Positions 42,082-53,293 are shown, counted from the first letter of the stretch. The stretch: DNA of 64,000 nt from Paenilisteria riparia FSL S10-1204 (GCF_000525995.1 NZ_AODL01000033.1:1-64000), one strand, 5' to 3'. Notes: generated from the letters alone by a model not told the origin. Numbers and translations: made by a program.

Positions 42082-43440
42082 CTAATCTTCCAATAACCGC
42101 GCGTCGAGCTCTTTGCGGATTGCTGGGTATAATTTATCCAACTTATAAAACGACATAATAATCATGGAAAGTACGACTAAAATAGCTGGAATCACGAGAT
42201 AATTCAATTTTATGGCGAGTAGCGCATTTGTTGTCTGTGTCTGATTTGCAGCATAATGTCCCCAAGTTAAAACAATCCCAGAAATCGCACCTGCAACAGC
42301 CATTGCTACTTTTCCGATAAAACCATTGATTGCTGAAAGAATCCCAGCAGCACTAACGCCAGACTTCCATTCACCATAATCTACTGGATCAGCTTGCATG
42401 GAGAAATAAATACTCTGCCTAAGCCCATGTCCCAGTGCGGCAATTACAGCCCCAATAAGTAATCCCGTTACATTCACATTTGCCCAAATCATAATAGCAA
42501 AACCAAGCAAATTCACAGTACTGGCAATCATAAACACAGTCCGTTTCAACATCCGCCCAGAGATCACTGGTGTAATGACCGTACCAACCATCGGAACGAG
42601 CGAGCCAATACCCGCCACAACTGCCGCCAAATCAGGTCTTCCAACATTGTACGTATAGTAATAAATCAATGAACCTTGCATAAAAAAGAATGAACCCCAC
42701 ATAAATAAAATATTTACCGCAAAAATATACCATGGCTTGTTACCTTTCAGCGCTGAAAAAGTCTGTTTTACCGTCACTTTCTCCTGCTTCATCTTCACTT
42801 TTTCCTCGACATTGCGGAAAGTAAAGAAGAATAACAACGTTCCAACCACTGCAAAAATCACCATCGTCCAGAAAAATCCTTGTGCTTTCGAATCGCCGCC
42901 GAGCCAGCCGACTAACGGCAATGTCATAACACTAACAATCGTTGCTCCAACAAAGGAGAAAATCATTCGAACCGTTGCCAAAATCGTTCTTTCATTCGTA
43001 TCACTTGTTAAGCTAGGCAAAATCGAGGCCATTGGAATATTCACCATTGTATAAGCAAGAGATAAGCCTAAATATGTAATATAAGCATAAATCAGCTTGC
43101 CCGCAGGCCCAATATCAGGAACGTAAAATGCCAAAATCGCTAACAACCCGAAAGGAATCGCTCCCAGCAAGAAGTACGGTCTTGATTTTCCCCATTTAGT
43201 ATTCGTTTTATCAATCAAAATCCCCATTAAAACATCAGCAACACCGTCAACGACACGAGTTACGAGAAATAAAACACTAACTTGCACCGCCGCTAGCCCA
43301 AAAATATCTGTATAAAAATACATTAAATAAAGCGTTATCATTTGCCAAATTAAATTACATGCTAAATCTGCTGAACCATAACCAATTCTTTGCCGCCATT
43401 TAGAAATGCCTTTATGTTCTAAAGCTGTTGTACTTTCCAT
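42082..43440 (-). CDS. GPH-family sugar:cation symporter (MelB-like)
   Basis: The 452-residue protein has twelve hydrophobic segments. The N-terminal YGSADLACNLIWQMITLY and DVLMGILIDKTNTKWGKSRP (the loop 2-3 motif of the GPH family) are characteristic. It should import a glycoside with Na+ or H+. It is the first gene of a three-gene operon with GH78 and AraC genes, so the substrate is probably a rhamnosyl glycoside. A TCGGGAGGAATT site precedes the ATG. Confidence 0.9.
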   Translation of the reverse strand: MESTTALEHKGISKWRQRIGYGSADLACNLIWQMITLYLMYFYTDIFGLAAVQVSVLFLVTRVVDGVADVLMGILIDKTNTKWGKSRPYFLLGAIPFGLLAILAFYVPDIGPAGKLIYAYITYLGLSLAYTMVNIPMASILPSLTSDTNERTILATVRMIFSFVGATIVSVMTLPLVGWLGGDSKAQGFFWTMVIFAVVGTLLFFFTFRNVEEKVKMKQEKVTVKQTFSALKGNKPWYIFAVNILFMWGSFFFMQGSLIYYYTYNVGRPDLAAVVAGIGSLVPMVGTVITPVISGRMLKRTVFMIASTVNLLGFAIMIWANVNVTGLLIGAVIAALGHGLRQSIYFSMQADPVDYGEWKSGVSAAGILSAINGFIGKVAMAVAGAISGIVLTWGHYAANQTQTTNALLAIKLNYLVIPAILVVLSMIIMSFYKLDKLYPAIRKELDARLLED

Positions 43441-43489
43441 TGAAATTCCTCCCGAACCAATATTTCAAGTCGCGCAACCTGTTCTTTAA

Positions 43490-43503
43490 TTAAAGCGCTT
43501 TCT
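43490..43503. promoter_or_regulatory. Candidate cre site before the glycoside operon
   Basis: TTAAAGCGCTTTCT keeps the AAAGCGCTTT core of cre sites, with mismatches near the ends. It lies about 50 bp upstream of the transporter start. The remaining gap to 43991 has no gene and holds the permease promoter. Confidence 0.45.
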
Positions 43504-43808
43504 GAATGATGGAACAAGTGCATTTTTACATATGTTTATGCGTGATGTACAGGTGAGCCAGAGATTGATATGACTTAAACCTGCACAGAGGTATAGCATC
43601 TGAAAGATTGTGAAATTTACGCAAAAAATGTAATCGCATACAAAAAAGAATATAATTACACGCGGCGAAATATATATAAAATCACAAACTTTTTCAGAAT
43701 GTAAATATACCTATATATTCTGTGAATGATATATTGAAATTTAAAACTTGTATAAGCTATTATCTATCAATGCCATTGAAATACTTTCTAAATTATAAGC
43801 GTTCTTAT

Positions 43809-43838
43809 TTGGTATGAAGTTAGTGCGTGTGGTACAAT
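43809..43838 (+). promoter_or_regulatory. Candidate promoter of the amino-acid permease
   Basis: TTGGTA and TACAAT are spaced by 18 bp, with TG one base before the -10 (TGGTACAAT). The transcript leader would be about 145 nt. Confidence 0.5.
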
Positions 43839-43991
43839 TAAAATATGATAGCGGTTACATTGTGAATTTAAAAATGATGGTATTTGCACTAGTTTTACGG
43901 TATGATGGTTATAGACATTGTTTCACAAAGATTGGTGGTTTGACTCGACTGGTTCTTGTTAACCACGACAACAAATAAGGGGGAAATACAT

Positions 43992-45375
43992 ATGTCAGAA
44001 GGACAGACATTAGAAAGAGGTTTGAAGAATCGTCACGTACAGTTGATTGCCATTGGGGGCGCAATCGGAACGGGTCTGTTTCTCGGTTCAGGGAAATCGA
44101 TTCATTTAGCTGGGCCATCGATTCTTTTTGCCTACACAATTACTGGTATTATTTGTTTCTTGATTATGCGCGCACTTGGAGAATTACTGCTATCAAATTT
44201 AAATTACCACTCATTCGTCGATTTTGTATTTGATTATTTAGGAAATGGCGCCGCGTTTGTTACTGGTTGGACTTATTGGTTCTGCTGGATTTCTATCGCG
44301 ATGGCGGATTTAACAGCGGTTGGGTTATATACCCAGTTTTGGTTTCCAAGCGTTGCACAGTGGGTGCCTGGTCTTATTGCTCTCGTTATTCTACTTGTTA
44401 TGAACCTTGCAACTGTTAAACTTTTCGGTGAAATGGAGTTTTGGTTTGCCTTAATTAAAGTTATCGCGATTTTGGCGCTTATTATTGGTGGTACTTTTAT
44501 GATAATCAAAGGATTTTCAACAGACGCTGGTGCATCAAGTTTTACAAACCTTTGGAGCCACGGCGGATGGTTTCCGAACGGAGCTTCAGGCTTCGTACTT
44601 TCTTTCCAAATGGTTGTTTTTGCTTTCGTTGGCATTGAGCTCGTGGGCTTGATGGCTGGTGAAACGAAAGATCCTGAGAAAGTTATTCCAAAAGCAATTA
44701 ATAATATTCCAATTCGGATTATCATTTTCTATATTGGTGCTTTACTCGTGATTATGAGTATTTATCCATGGAATGACATTAACCCAGCGAAAAGCCCGTT
44801 CGTGCAAGTGTTTTCTGCGCTCGGAATCGCAGCTGCAGCTGGAATTGTTAACTTTGTCGTACTGACCTCAGCTGCATCAGCATGTAATAGTGCCGTTTTC
44901 AGTACAAGTCGTATGGTGTATTCACTAGCTAAAGAAAAGAACGCCCCATATCCAATGACAAAATTAACATCGCATAAAGTACCATCTAACGCATTGTTCT
45001 TCTCAACAATCGTTATCTTAATCGCGGTTATTCTAAACTACGTTATGCCAGAAGGAGTATTCACACTGATTACTAGTATTTCCACGGTCTGCTTCATTTT
45101 CATCTGGGGAATTACAGTTATCTGCCATCTGAAATACCGCAAAACACGTCCAGAACTTGCAGCAAAAAACCAAATTCAAAATGCCACTGTACCCAATTTC
45201 TAACTACTTAATTCTTCTGTTTTTGGCATTCATCCTTGTTGTTTTGGCGCTAGCAGAAGATACACGCGTAGCTTTGTTCGTAACGCCAGCTTGGTTTGCT
45301 CTAGTCACTGCGATTTATTTTATTCGTAAGTCGCGAGTGGAAAAACAGGAAGACAGTGCACCGAATTTAGACTAA
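43992..45375 (+). CDS. Amino-acid permease of the AAT family, CycA-like (frameshifted as read)
   Basis: The start MSEGQTLERGLKNRHVQLIA at 43992 follows AGGGGGAAA and is typical. IGGAIGTGLFLGSGK is the helix 1 signature of APC transporters. FVGIELVGLMAGETKDPEKVIPKAIN identifies the AAT branch (D-serine/D-alanine/glycine, aromatic or proline permeases). The frame breaks at the A6 run 45163-45168, before the last two helices, which continue to 45375. Total about 460 residues, normal for the family. Confidence 0.88.
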
Positions 45376-45387
45376 ATAATACTTTTG

Positions 45388-45415
45388 AAGCCTCGTAATT
45401 TTACGAGGTTTTTTT
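45388..45415 (+). terminator. Terminator after the permease gene
   Basis: CCTCGTAA and TTACGAGG form a compact hairpin followed by seven T residues. Confidence 0.85.
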
Positions 45416-45498
45416 GTGTTTGAGAAAGCAGTTCTTGTCACAGAAAAACAAGCTCTGTCCCAAACGATGCGTAATTTTGACCAAATTGCGAAAAAATA

Positions 45499-45526
45499 TT
45501 GAGTTCATAAAGAAACTCTCTATAAT
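45499..45526 (+). promoter_or_regulatory. Candidate promoter of the GH18 gene at 45622
   Basis: TTGAGT and TATAAT are spaced by 16 bp. The start site would be about 90 nt before the ATG at 45622. Confidence 0.55.
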
Positions 45527-45621
45527 GAAAATCAACAGGCTTACACAAAATGAAAGAAGTATGGTTTAGGTTATTAATTTATTTTGTGAAAAATATAGCA
45601 AGGTTAAAAAGGAGGACAAGC

Positions 45622-48045
45622 ATGAAAAGCAATAAGCAATCTACAAAAAAGGGCAATAAACTAACTAGAACGCTCGCCATGACACTAGTAGCAGGAATCG
45701 CTACAACAACACCAGTTTCTTTAATCGTAAACGCCTCTGCGGTAATAAGTCCAAGCGCAGTAGCCAATCAATTGGTAGCACCTACAATAACACCTAACGA
45801 ATTCGAATTATACACAGATAGCTACATAAGAGGGACTTTTGTAGGCGATGTGAAGCGTATTAAAGTATTTGTTGAAGGCGAGAACAGTGGTGAGTACAGT
45901 GGTGGGACAGTGAGTGGAGGCGTATTCCAATTTTATGCCCGCGATAAAATTCGCAACACCCACGATAAAGTTACTGTAAAAGCGTATAACACTGCAGGTC
46001 AAGAAGTAGATAGCAAAGTATTAACTATCAAAAATGCAGATGGGACAGGCAGTATAACCGTTGATGATTTTGTATTACGACAAAGCAGACATGTAGAGGG
46101 AACATATGAGGGCAACGTAGCAAGAGTTCGCCTCAAAGTCGGTACTACAGAATATTCGGGTGGAACTGTATCTGAGGGTAAAATCGTTTTTTACGCACTC
46201 GATAAAATTAAAAGCACGTCAGAAGCAGTAGTACTAATAGGTTATGACAAGCGTGGCAACAAGATTACTGAACAAACAGTTAAAGTAACAGAACTTGGTG
46301 GAGCAATCGAAGTAAATGAATTTGAACTGTACACAGACAGTTACGTACAAGGCACTTTTACCGGTGAAGTTAGAAGCATCAAGTTAGTAGTTGAAGGTGA
46401 AAGTAGCATAGAACACCTTGGCGGAACAGTAAGTAATGGAGTATTCCAATTCTATGCCAAAGATAAAATTCGTAATTCATTTGATAAAGTGACGCTCAAA
46501 GCATATAACGCAGTGGGCCGAGAAGTAGACAGCAAGGAAATTTCAATTAAAAATGCCGATGGTACGGGGAGCTTAGTTACGAATGAATTTGCTTTAGGGC
46601 AAAGTCGAAATGTAGAAGCAACTTATCAAGGAAATGTTTCCAGAGTTCGCCTGAAAGTAAACAACCAAGAATATACCGGCGGAACTGTTGCTGATGGAAA
46701 AGCGACATTTTATGCACTCGATAAAATTAGAAATATGACAGATAAAGTAACGCTAATAGGCTTGGATCGACGCGGCAATAAAATTACAGAACAAGTTGTG
46801 AATATTGTCGAAGGCCAGGTGAACACTGCGCCAACAATTACAGGTGCTACTGACAAAACAATCAATAAAGGTACAGTTTTCAATCCATTAGAAGGTGTAA
46901 GTGCAACGGATAAAGAAGATGGCGATTTGACAGCCTCCATCCGAGTGACAGGGAATGTTGATACTGCAAAAGCAGGCATCTATGAGTTAACGTATGCTGT
47001 TAAAGACTCTGCTAATGAAGAAACCAGAGTTACACGCAAAATTACTGTTCAAGAGATAGTCGCAGCAGACCCAGCAGCCGAAATGGTTAATCCAAAAGGC
47101 AAAGTATTAGTTGGATATTGGCACAACTGGCCGGCAGGAAAAAGCGATGGATATAAACAAGGGTCGTCAGCTGCGATGGATTTAACAGAGATTCGCAAAG
47201 GATACAATGTTATTGACGTCTCTTTCATGAAATCAGCGGATGGCGGCGGAATACCGACTTTTGCGCCATATAACATGACAGATAAAGAATTTCGTGCCCA
47301 AATAGGTGAGCTAAACAAAGAAGGCAGAGCAGTCATCATGGCACTTGGTGGAGCAGACGCTCATATCGAATTGAAGCAATCGGATAAAGACGCTTTTGTA
47401 GCAGAAATTATCCGTATGGTTGATGTATATGGATTTGATGGACTTGACATCGACCTTGAGCAATCCGCAATCACTGCTGGAGAAAATCAACAAGTCATTC
47501 CAGAAGCTCTCCGTGAAGTTAAGAATTACTACAGAGCTCAAAATAAGAATTTCTTAATTACAATGGCTCCAGAGTTCCCATATTTGAAACCAGGTGCAGC
47601 GTATGAAGCGTATATTAAAGGCCTAAATGGTTACTATGATTGGATTAATCCGCAACTATACAATCAAGGCGGCGATGGTCTCTGGGTAGATGAACTAAAC
47701 TTATGGCTTACCCAATTAAACGACGACTTAAAAGCTAAATTCTTATACTACATGGCAGACTCTTTCTCCAAAGGAACAAGAGGATTCTTACAAATCCCAG
47801 CCGACAAACTTGTCTTAGGAATTCCAGCAAATAACGATGCAGCAGCGACAGGATACGTGATTAAACCACTTGATGTCAAAGCAGCGTTGGATCAGTTAGA
47901 AAAAGATGGACAACCAATCAAAGGTCTTATGACATGGTCAGTCAATTGGGATGCCGGAAAAGATAAAAGCGGAAAAGCATACAATTGGGAGTTCGTTGAC
48001 CGTTATGCACCGATGTTATTTAACGAAACAAAGGCAATGAAGTAA
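45622..48045 (+). CDS. Secreted GH18 glycosidase with N-terminal Ig-like repeats
   Basis: The ATG at 45622 follows AAAAGGAGGACAAGC; the longer frame from 45550 has no such site. A signal peptide (about 1-42) is followed by four Ig-like modules of about 80 residues (ELYTDSYIRGTFVGDVKRIK, FYALDKI), one DUF5011-type Ig, and a GH18 barrel from about 490 (GKVLVGYWHNW) with catalytic YGFDGLDIDLEQ (D-x-x-D-x-D-x-E). The barrel resembles Listeria ChiA (lmo1883). It probably degrades chitin or related GlcNAc polymers; the modules extend it from the surface. Confidence 0.9.
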   Translation: MKSNKQSTKKGNKLTRTLAMTLVAGIATTTPVSLIVNASAVISPSAVANQLVAPTITPNEFELYTDSYIRGTFVGDVKRIKVFVEGENSGEYSGGTVSGGVFQFYARDKIRNTHDKVTVKAYNTAGQEVDSKVLTIKNADGTGSITVDDFVLRQSRHVEGTYEGNVARVRLKVGTTEYSGGTVSEGKIVFYALDKIKSTSEAVVLIGYDKRGNKITEQTVKVTELGGAIEVNEFELYTDSYVQGTFTGEVRSIKLVVEGESSIEHLGGTVSNGVFQFYAKDKIRNSFDKVTLKAYNAVGREVDSKEISIKNADGTGSLVTNEFALGQSRNVEATYQGNVSRVRLKVNNQEYTGGTVADGKATFYALDKIRNMTDKVTLIGLDRRGNKITEQVVNIVEGQVNTAPTITGATDKTINKGTVFNPLEGVSATDKEDGDLTASIRVTGNVDTAKAGIYELTYAVKDSANEETRVTRKITVQEIVAADPAAEMVNPKGKVLVGYWHNWPAGKSDGYKQGSSAAMDLTEIRKGYNVIDVSFMKSADGGGIPTFAPYNMTDKEFRAQIGELNKEGRAVIMALGGADAHIELKQSDKDAFVAEIIRMVDVYGFDGLDIDLEQSAITAGENQQVIPEALREVKNYYRAQNKNFLITMAPEFPYLKPGAAYEAYIKGLNGYYDWINPQLYNQGGDGLWVDELNLWLTQLNDDLKAKFLYYMADSFSKGTRGFLQIPADKLVLGIPANNDAAATGYVIKPLDVKAALDQLEKDGQPIKGLMTWSVNWDAGKDKSGKAYNWEFVDRYAPMLFNETKAMK

Positions 48046-48140
48046 AGCGATAGTATACAAGGCTGGTTAAATAGCTTTCTGCTTTAGCCAGTCTTGAATC
48101 TGAAGAATCCCTATTTTCCAAATCGCTGAAAGGAGAATAC

Positions 48141-48623
48141 ATGAAAAAACTGATACTTTGTGCAATGTCTATGCTCGCTATCTTTGCTCTCGTTGCGTGC
48201 GATCCGACTCCAGAAGAAGGAGCGAACGATAAACAAAAAGATAGCACCAAAGTAGTGAACGAAGGCACTGCTAAACATCAAGATGTTAAGTTAACTAAAA
48301 ATGTCGGAGAAACCGAAATGACTGTAGACCATATCAAACAGAAAATCATTAAGAAAAAGAAACACCTCGAATTGCAATTTAGTCTAACCAATCATTCTTC
48401 CACAGATAAGGGATTTGGTGCCAATGACTTTAGGATAGAAGCTGATGACAGTGAAACATACCGAATCGATGGCACAAAAGTCAATTTTGGCGATGTTATT
48501 GCACCGCATAAAACATTAACGGGCAGCGCTTATTTTGTAATCCCAGAAAAAATTAAAAGCATCAATGTCGTATATCAACCAGAAGAAAAAATGGAAGCGG
48601 CATGGAAAATAGATCTTGAATAA
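48141..48623 (+). CDS. Lipoprotein with DUF4352-like Ig fold
   Basis: The 160-residue protein has a lipobox (FALVACDPTPEE), a charged linker and a small beta domain (HLELQFSLTNHSSTDKGFG, GDVIAPHKTLTGSAYFVIPE) of the DUF4352 type found in many Gram-positive lipoproteins. AAAGGAGAA precedes the ATG. It lies between two chitinase genes, 60 bp before the next. A role in retaining or sensing chitin products is only a suggestion. Confidence 0.78.
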   Translation: MKKLILCAMSMLAIFALVACDPTPEEGANDKQKDSTKVVNEGTAKHQDVKLTKNVGETEMTVDHIKQKIIKKKKHLELQFSLTNHSSTDKGFGANDFRIEADDSETYRIDGTKVNFGDVIAPHKTLTGSAYFVIPEKIKSINVVYQPEEKMEAAWKIDLE

Positions 48624-48684
48624 TTGGTATTCTGGGCTTGTCCCAATAACACATACTAAATACTATTGAAAAGAGGGAAAAATT

Positions 48685-51600
48685 GTGAAAAACCGTTCAA
48701 TCAAACTAGCAATGAGTACAGTTTTAATTTTACAAGCATTTCTTATTGCATTAGCTGGTGTATTTTATATGCCGCAACCACAACAAGTAAGCGCAGTAGA
48801 GAAGAGCACGACAGCATCTAAATACAGAAATGTTATGTATTACGGAGACTGGTCAATTTGGGGAGGTCAGGGAAACTTTTATCCTAAAGATATCCCAGCA
48901 GATCAATTAACACATTTAAACTTTGCATTTTTAGATTTTGATAGTAATGGGAACTTTATTTTTACGGATACAGATGCAGCTGTGAGCGCTCCGGTTGGTG
49001 AGACAGACGTAACGTGGGGAGGCCCTAGCGCTGGTATTCTAAATGCTTTGCAATCCCTTCGAGCAGAAAATCCTAACATGAAAATTGGAGTATCACTTGG
49101 TGGTTGGTCAAAATCAGGAGACTTCTCAACGGTCGCAGCAGACCCAGCGAAGCGTGCCAATTTTGTATCCAACACAGTGAAATTCGTCAAAATGACAAAC
49201 ATGGACTTCGTGGATGTTGACTGGGAGTATCCGGCATCCGTTCGGGAAGCAGACCTTGTAGATAACAAAAACGACGAAGGTACACCGAATTCACGACCAG
49301 AAGATAAGCAAAATTACATTACACTATTACAAGAATTGCGTACAGCACTTGATAAACAAGGAACAGAAATCAAAAAAACATATGAACTAACAGTAGCACT
49401 ACCAGCACCAAAGTCAAAACTAGATGAAGGAATTGACGTTAAAGCATTATTTGATGTTGTAGACTTTGCCAATATCATGACATACGACATGCATGGCGCA
49501 TGGGAAGGACAAACGGGTCATCACTCTGCATTGTACGGCAATCCAAGCGATCCATCCTTTTCAGACGGACTTTCTGTGGACCAAACGGTTGCTTATTTAA
49601 CATCACAAGGAGCAGCCCCAGAAAAAATTGTTATCGGAGCAGCCTTCTACTCCCGTGGATGGAATACTGTTGCTAAAGGATCAGATCCACTTAATCCAGG
49701 TCTATTCCAGCAAGCAACAAAAGATTTTGCAGACGCAGACCGAACACCAACATGGGGAACATCGAATGAAATTGACATGGTTATCGGTGATTTCGGAAGA
49801 GCTTCAGGGACTTGGGCATATCGCAACATTGATAAATTAAAAGCAAGTGTTCCAGGTTTGACGGAATATTGGGATGGTGTAGCAAAAGCACCGTATTTAT
49901 ACAGCGACATAACAGGACAATTTTTCACATTCGAGAATATACGTTCCGTGACAGAAAAAGCGAAATATGTACAAGAAAAAAATCTTGGCGGCATGATTTC
50001 ATGGATGCAATCTCAAGACAAAGTGAGCGCGGGATCAACAAAGCGTGACGAACTAACAAAAGCAATTAAAACTGGTTTAGCTGGCGCAGAAAAACTACCT
50101 GATCAAAAAATTGTTTACGCAAACCAAGATGTAGAAGTGACGGTAACAGCAACGACTAATTCATCTTACACAGTAAACTTGCGTAACAAAGCGGTGAATA
50201 AAGAAACGAACCCGGTTCTAAAAGCAGTAGAAGCAGGATTCAACACGGTTAAGCTACCTAAATTCTATGTAGCATTGAATACAACTGAAAGACTATCAGC
50301 TGGGGACAATCATGCAGGGGCAGTTTCACAGGCTGGAAATATGGCTGTCATTGACCTTGCTGGTGTCTATGACGGTAAAACAATTTTGCCAGGCGCTAAC
50401 TACTCATTTAAATTAAATACAACAGGTAATGCAAACAAGGCGAATATTAATACAATTCATTTAACACAGCGCATGGCAACTAATCGCAGTGAATTAGGCA
50501 AACAACTTGTTTTCGGTACACAAAATACTGCTCCAGAAATTAAAGGAATAAGCAATAAAACAATCACTGTTGGAACATCATTTAATGCCTTAGAAGGCGT
50601 TACAGCTACCGATGCAGAAGATGGTGACCTAACATCTCAAATCAAAGTAACAGGAACAGTAGACACATCAAAAGTCGGTGAATATGAACTAACATACAGT
50701 GTTAAAGACTCAGCAAATGAAGAAGTAACAGCTAAGCGCACAATTAAAGTGATTGCCAGTCAAGAACCAGTAACAGGAACCATTACCCCAAGAGCTTTTG
50801 AAGTTTACAAAGACACTTATGTAAGTGGTACGTTCACTGGCGATGTGAAACATATTAAACTTGTTGTAGAAGGTGATAAAGGTAGCGAATACACAGGTGG
50901 AACAGTCAGCACGAACGGCACATTCCAATTCAATGCAACAGGGAAAATCCACAATTCCTACGATAAAGTAACAGTAGAAGCTTACAATACAGCCGGTAAA
51001 AAAGTAGACAGCAAAGCCGTCTTACTAATTAATGGAGATGGAGCAGGATCAATCACGACAGATGATTATATCCTTGGCCAAAGTAGACACATTGAAGGAA
51101 CTGTTAGCGGTAACGTCTCAAGAATTCGCTTGCAAGTCGATGGAGCAGAATATGCTGGCGGATCATTAGCAAATGGCCATATCTCTTTCTACGCGATGGA
51201 CAAAATCAGAACAACAACAGCTAAAGTTATTCTAGTGGCTTACGATAGACGTGGAAACAAAATTGATCAACAAAATGTCAAAGTAAGACCATTGCATACA
51301 GGTAGTGTAGCACCAAACGAATTTGTGTTGTATCAAGATAGCTATGTTACAGGTAGCTTTACAGATGATGTGAGACGCGTTCGACTAGTTGTGGAAGATG
51401 ACAATGGAACCGAAGTTGAGTACGCAGGAGGAACAGTAGAAAATGGAACATTCCAATTCTACGCCAGAGATAAGATTCGTAGCTCATATAACAAAGTAAC
51501 AATTAAAGCATATAATTCCGTAGGACATGAAGTAGATAGCAAAGTAGTTGCCGTGAAAAACCTAGATGGTAACGGCACAGTTGTTGCTAGTGAGTACGTG

Positions 51601-51825
51601 CTAGGTCAAAGCAAGTATTTAGAAGGAACTTACACAGGAAATGTTAGCCGAGTGAGATTAAAAGTAGGCGACACAGTTTACAACGGAGGAACAGTAGAAG
51701 CTGGGAAAATTTCCTTTTATGCACATGGAACAATTAAGAATACCACTGAAAAAGTAGTTTTAATTGCTCTGGATGCACGCGGTAATATTATCGACCAGAA
51801 AGACGTGAAGGTAACAACGAAATAA
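48685..51825 (+). CDS. Secreted GH18 chitinase with C-terminal Ig-like repeats
   Basis: GTG start at 48685 behind AGAGGGAAA. After the signal peptide (about 1-38) the GH18 domain starts YRNVMYYGDWSIWGG and has DFVDVDWEYP as catalytic motif. This half closely matches the chitinase at 33559. The tail differs: instead of FnIII and CBM5/12 there is one DUF5011-type Ig (about 610-690) and four modules like those at the N-terminus of the 45622 protein (FEVYKDTYVSGTFTGDVKH). It thus combines the catalytic part of one chitinase with the repeats of another. Confidence 0.92.
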   Translation: MKNRSIKLAMSTVLILQAFLIALAGVFYMPQPQQVSAVEKSTTASKYRNVMYYGDWSIWGGQGNFYPKDIPADQLTHLNFAFLDFDSNGNFIFTDTDAAVSAPVGETDVTWGGPSAGILNALQSLRAENPNMKIGVSLGGWSKSGDFSTVAADPAKRANFVSNTVKFVKMTNMDFVDVDWEYPASVREADLVDNKNDEGTPNSRPEDKQNYITLLQELRTALDKQGTEIKKTYELTVALPAPKSKLDEGIDVKALFDVVDFANIMTYDMHGAWEGQTGHHSALYGNPSDPSFSDGLSVDQTVAYLTSQGAAPEKIVIGAAFYSRGWNTVAKGSDPLNPGLFQQATKDFADADRTPTWGTSNEIDMVIGDFGRASGTWAYRNIDKLKASVPGLTEYWDGVAKAPYLYSDITGQFFTFENIRSVTEKAKYVQEKNLGGMISWMQSQDKVSAGSTKRDELTKAIKTGLAGAEKLPDQKIVYANQDVEVTVTATTNSSYTVNLRNKAVNKETNPVLKAVEAGFNTVKLPKFYVALNTTERLSAGDNHAGAVSQAGNMAVIDLAGVYDGKTILPGANYSFKLNTTGNANKANINTIHLTQRMATNRSELGKQLVFGTQNTAPEIKGISNKTITVGTSFNALEGVTATDAEDGDLTSQIKVTGTVDTSKVGEYELTYSVKDSANEEVTAKRTIKVIASQEPVTGTITPRAFEVYKDTYVSGTFTGDVKHIKLVVEGDKGSEYTGGTVSTNGTFQFNATGKIHNSYDKVTVEAYNTAGKKVDSKAVLLINGDGAGSITTDDYILGQSRHIEGTVSGNVSRIRLQVDGAEYAGGSLANGHISFYAMDKIRTTTAKVILVAYDRRGNKIDQQNVKVRPLHTGSVAPNEFVLYQDSYVTGSFTDDVRRVRLVVEDDNGTEVEYAGGTVENGTFQFYARDKIRSSYNKVTIKAYNSVGHEVDSKVVAVKNLDGNGTVVASEYVLGQSKYLEGTYTGNVSRVRLKVGDTVYNGGTVEAGKISFYAHGTIKNTTEKVVLIALDARGNIIDQKDVKVTTK

Positions 51826-51846
51826 ACGTGTATTTAGTGAAACGAC

Positions 51847-51899
51847 AGCCTGAGACAAAAATCTATCAGTATGAATGCGTACTGGTTCTATCTCAGGCT
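51847..51899. terminator. Terminator between chitinase and exopolysaccharide operon
   Basis: AGCCTGAGA pairs with TCTCAGGCT around an inner CAGTA/TACTG stem. The tail is only moderately T-rich. Confidence 0.7.
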
Positions 51900-51995
51900 A
51901 GACTTTCCATTATTATTTTTAACACCTATGCCTTAGGTAATTAATACGGACAAAAAAACAGTAGCTATCCAGCTTGATTGAAGAAGGTGAGAAAA

Positions 51996-53271
51996 TTGAA
52001 AATAGCAGTGATTGGTTTGGGTTATATCGGTTTACCTACAGCGGTCATGTTCGCCAATGCAGGGCAGCAAGTAATTGGTGTTGACGTGAATCCATCTGTC
52101 ATAAAAAGGTTAAATAACGCAGAATCGGGCATAGAAGAACCATTTTTACAAGAGGAGCTTGAAAAAGCAGTAAGGCAAGGAAACTTTACTGCAACTACCC
52201 AAATAGAGCTAGCTGATGTGTTCATCATTACAGTACCAACGCCAAGTAAAGAGGACTTGTGGAAATCATGTGATTTGACTTATGTGATGCAGGCGGTTGA
52301 AAGTATTTTACCTTGTCTAAGAGCAAATAACACAGTGGTCATTGAATCAACCGTTGCACCTAAAACAACTGAATCTGAAATTTTGCCATTAATAGAATCA
52401 GTAGGTTTGCAAGTAGGTGAAAATGTACATCTATTGCATTGTCCAGAACGTGTTTTGCCAGGGCGAATTATTCACGAATTAGTGCATAACGACAGAATTA
52501 TCGGTGGGGTTACTCCGAACTGTACAGAAGCCGGCATTAAATTGTATCAAATATTCGTCAAAGGTCGCTTAATACCCACGGACGTGGCAACCGCAGAATT
52601 AGCTAAACTGATGGAAAATACATTCCGTGATGTTAATATAGCACTGGCTAATGAACTAGTGAAGGTTGGCGAGACATTAGAAATTGATGCGCTAAGAGTC
52701 ATTGAACTTGCGAATCACCACCCACGTGTCAATATTCATCAACCAGGTCCAGGCGTTGGCGGGCATTGCTTAGCTATAGATCCGAACTTTATTGTAGCCA
52801 CGGCGCCATTTGCGACACAGCTAATCAAAGAAGCAAGAAGCGTTAACGAATCGATGCCAGTATATATTTTGACTAAAGTAGAACAAATCATGACTCATAT
52901 AGGCGGTAGGAAGATAACCATTTTTGGTCTAGCATACAAAGGAAACAGTGACGATACTCGTGAAAGCCCCGCGATGACAATTTACCAAGCTCTGCAAAAG
53001 CAACAAACATATGACGTAGTGGCATTTGATCCACATGTCTCTTTAGACTTTGTAAGAAAAAGACATCAACAAGGCTTTAACAAATACTGATTTACTATTA
53101 GTACTCACTGATCATTCGGAATTCAAACAAATTTCCGCTAAACATACTGCACAAATGCGAAATAAGCTCATTTTTGATACAAAAGGTATTGTACAGCAAG
53201 TCGACGCCAAAGTTAGCACCATAAATCTAGGAAATATGCATGCACTAAAAAAAGTAAGTATCATGACTTGA
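51996..53271 (+). CDS. UDP-N-acetylmannosamine/UDP-glucose-type dehydrogenase (frameshifted as read)
   Basis: The TTG at 51996 follows GAAGGTGAG. The Rossmann start KIAVIGLGYIGLPTA, the TVPTPSKEDLWKSCDLTYV segment, the FRDVNIALANELVKV helix and GPGVGGHCLAIDP (catalytic Cys) mark a four-electron nucleotide-sugar dehydrogenase. ManNAc dehydrogenases (WecC/CapL) are closest in pattern. The frame shifts at the A5 run 53057-53061; joined, the end reads VRKDINKALTNTDLLLVLTDHSEFK and stops at 53271. It supplies an acidic sugar for the exopolysaccharide and opens that operon. Confidence 0.87.
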
Positions 53272-53293
53272 AAGAGAAGGTTAGGTTAGTAAT

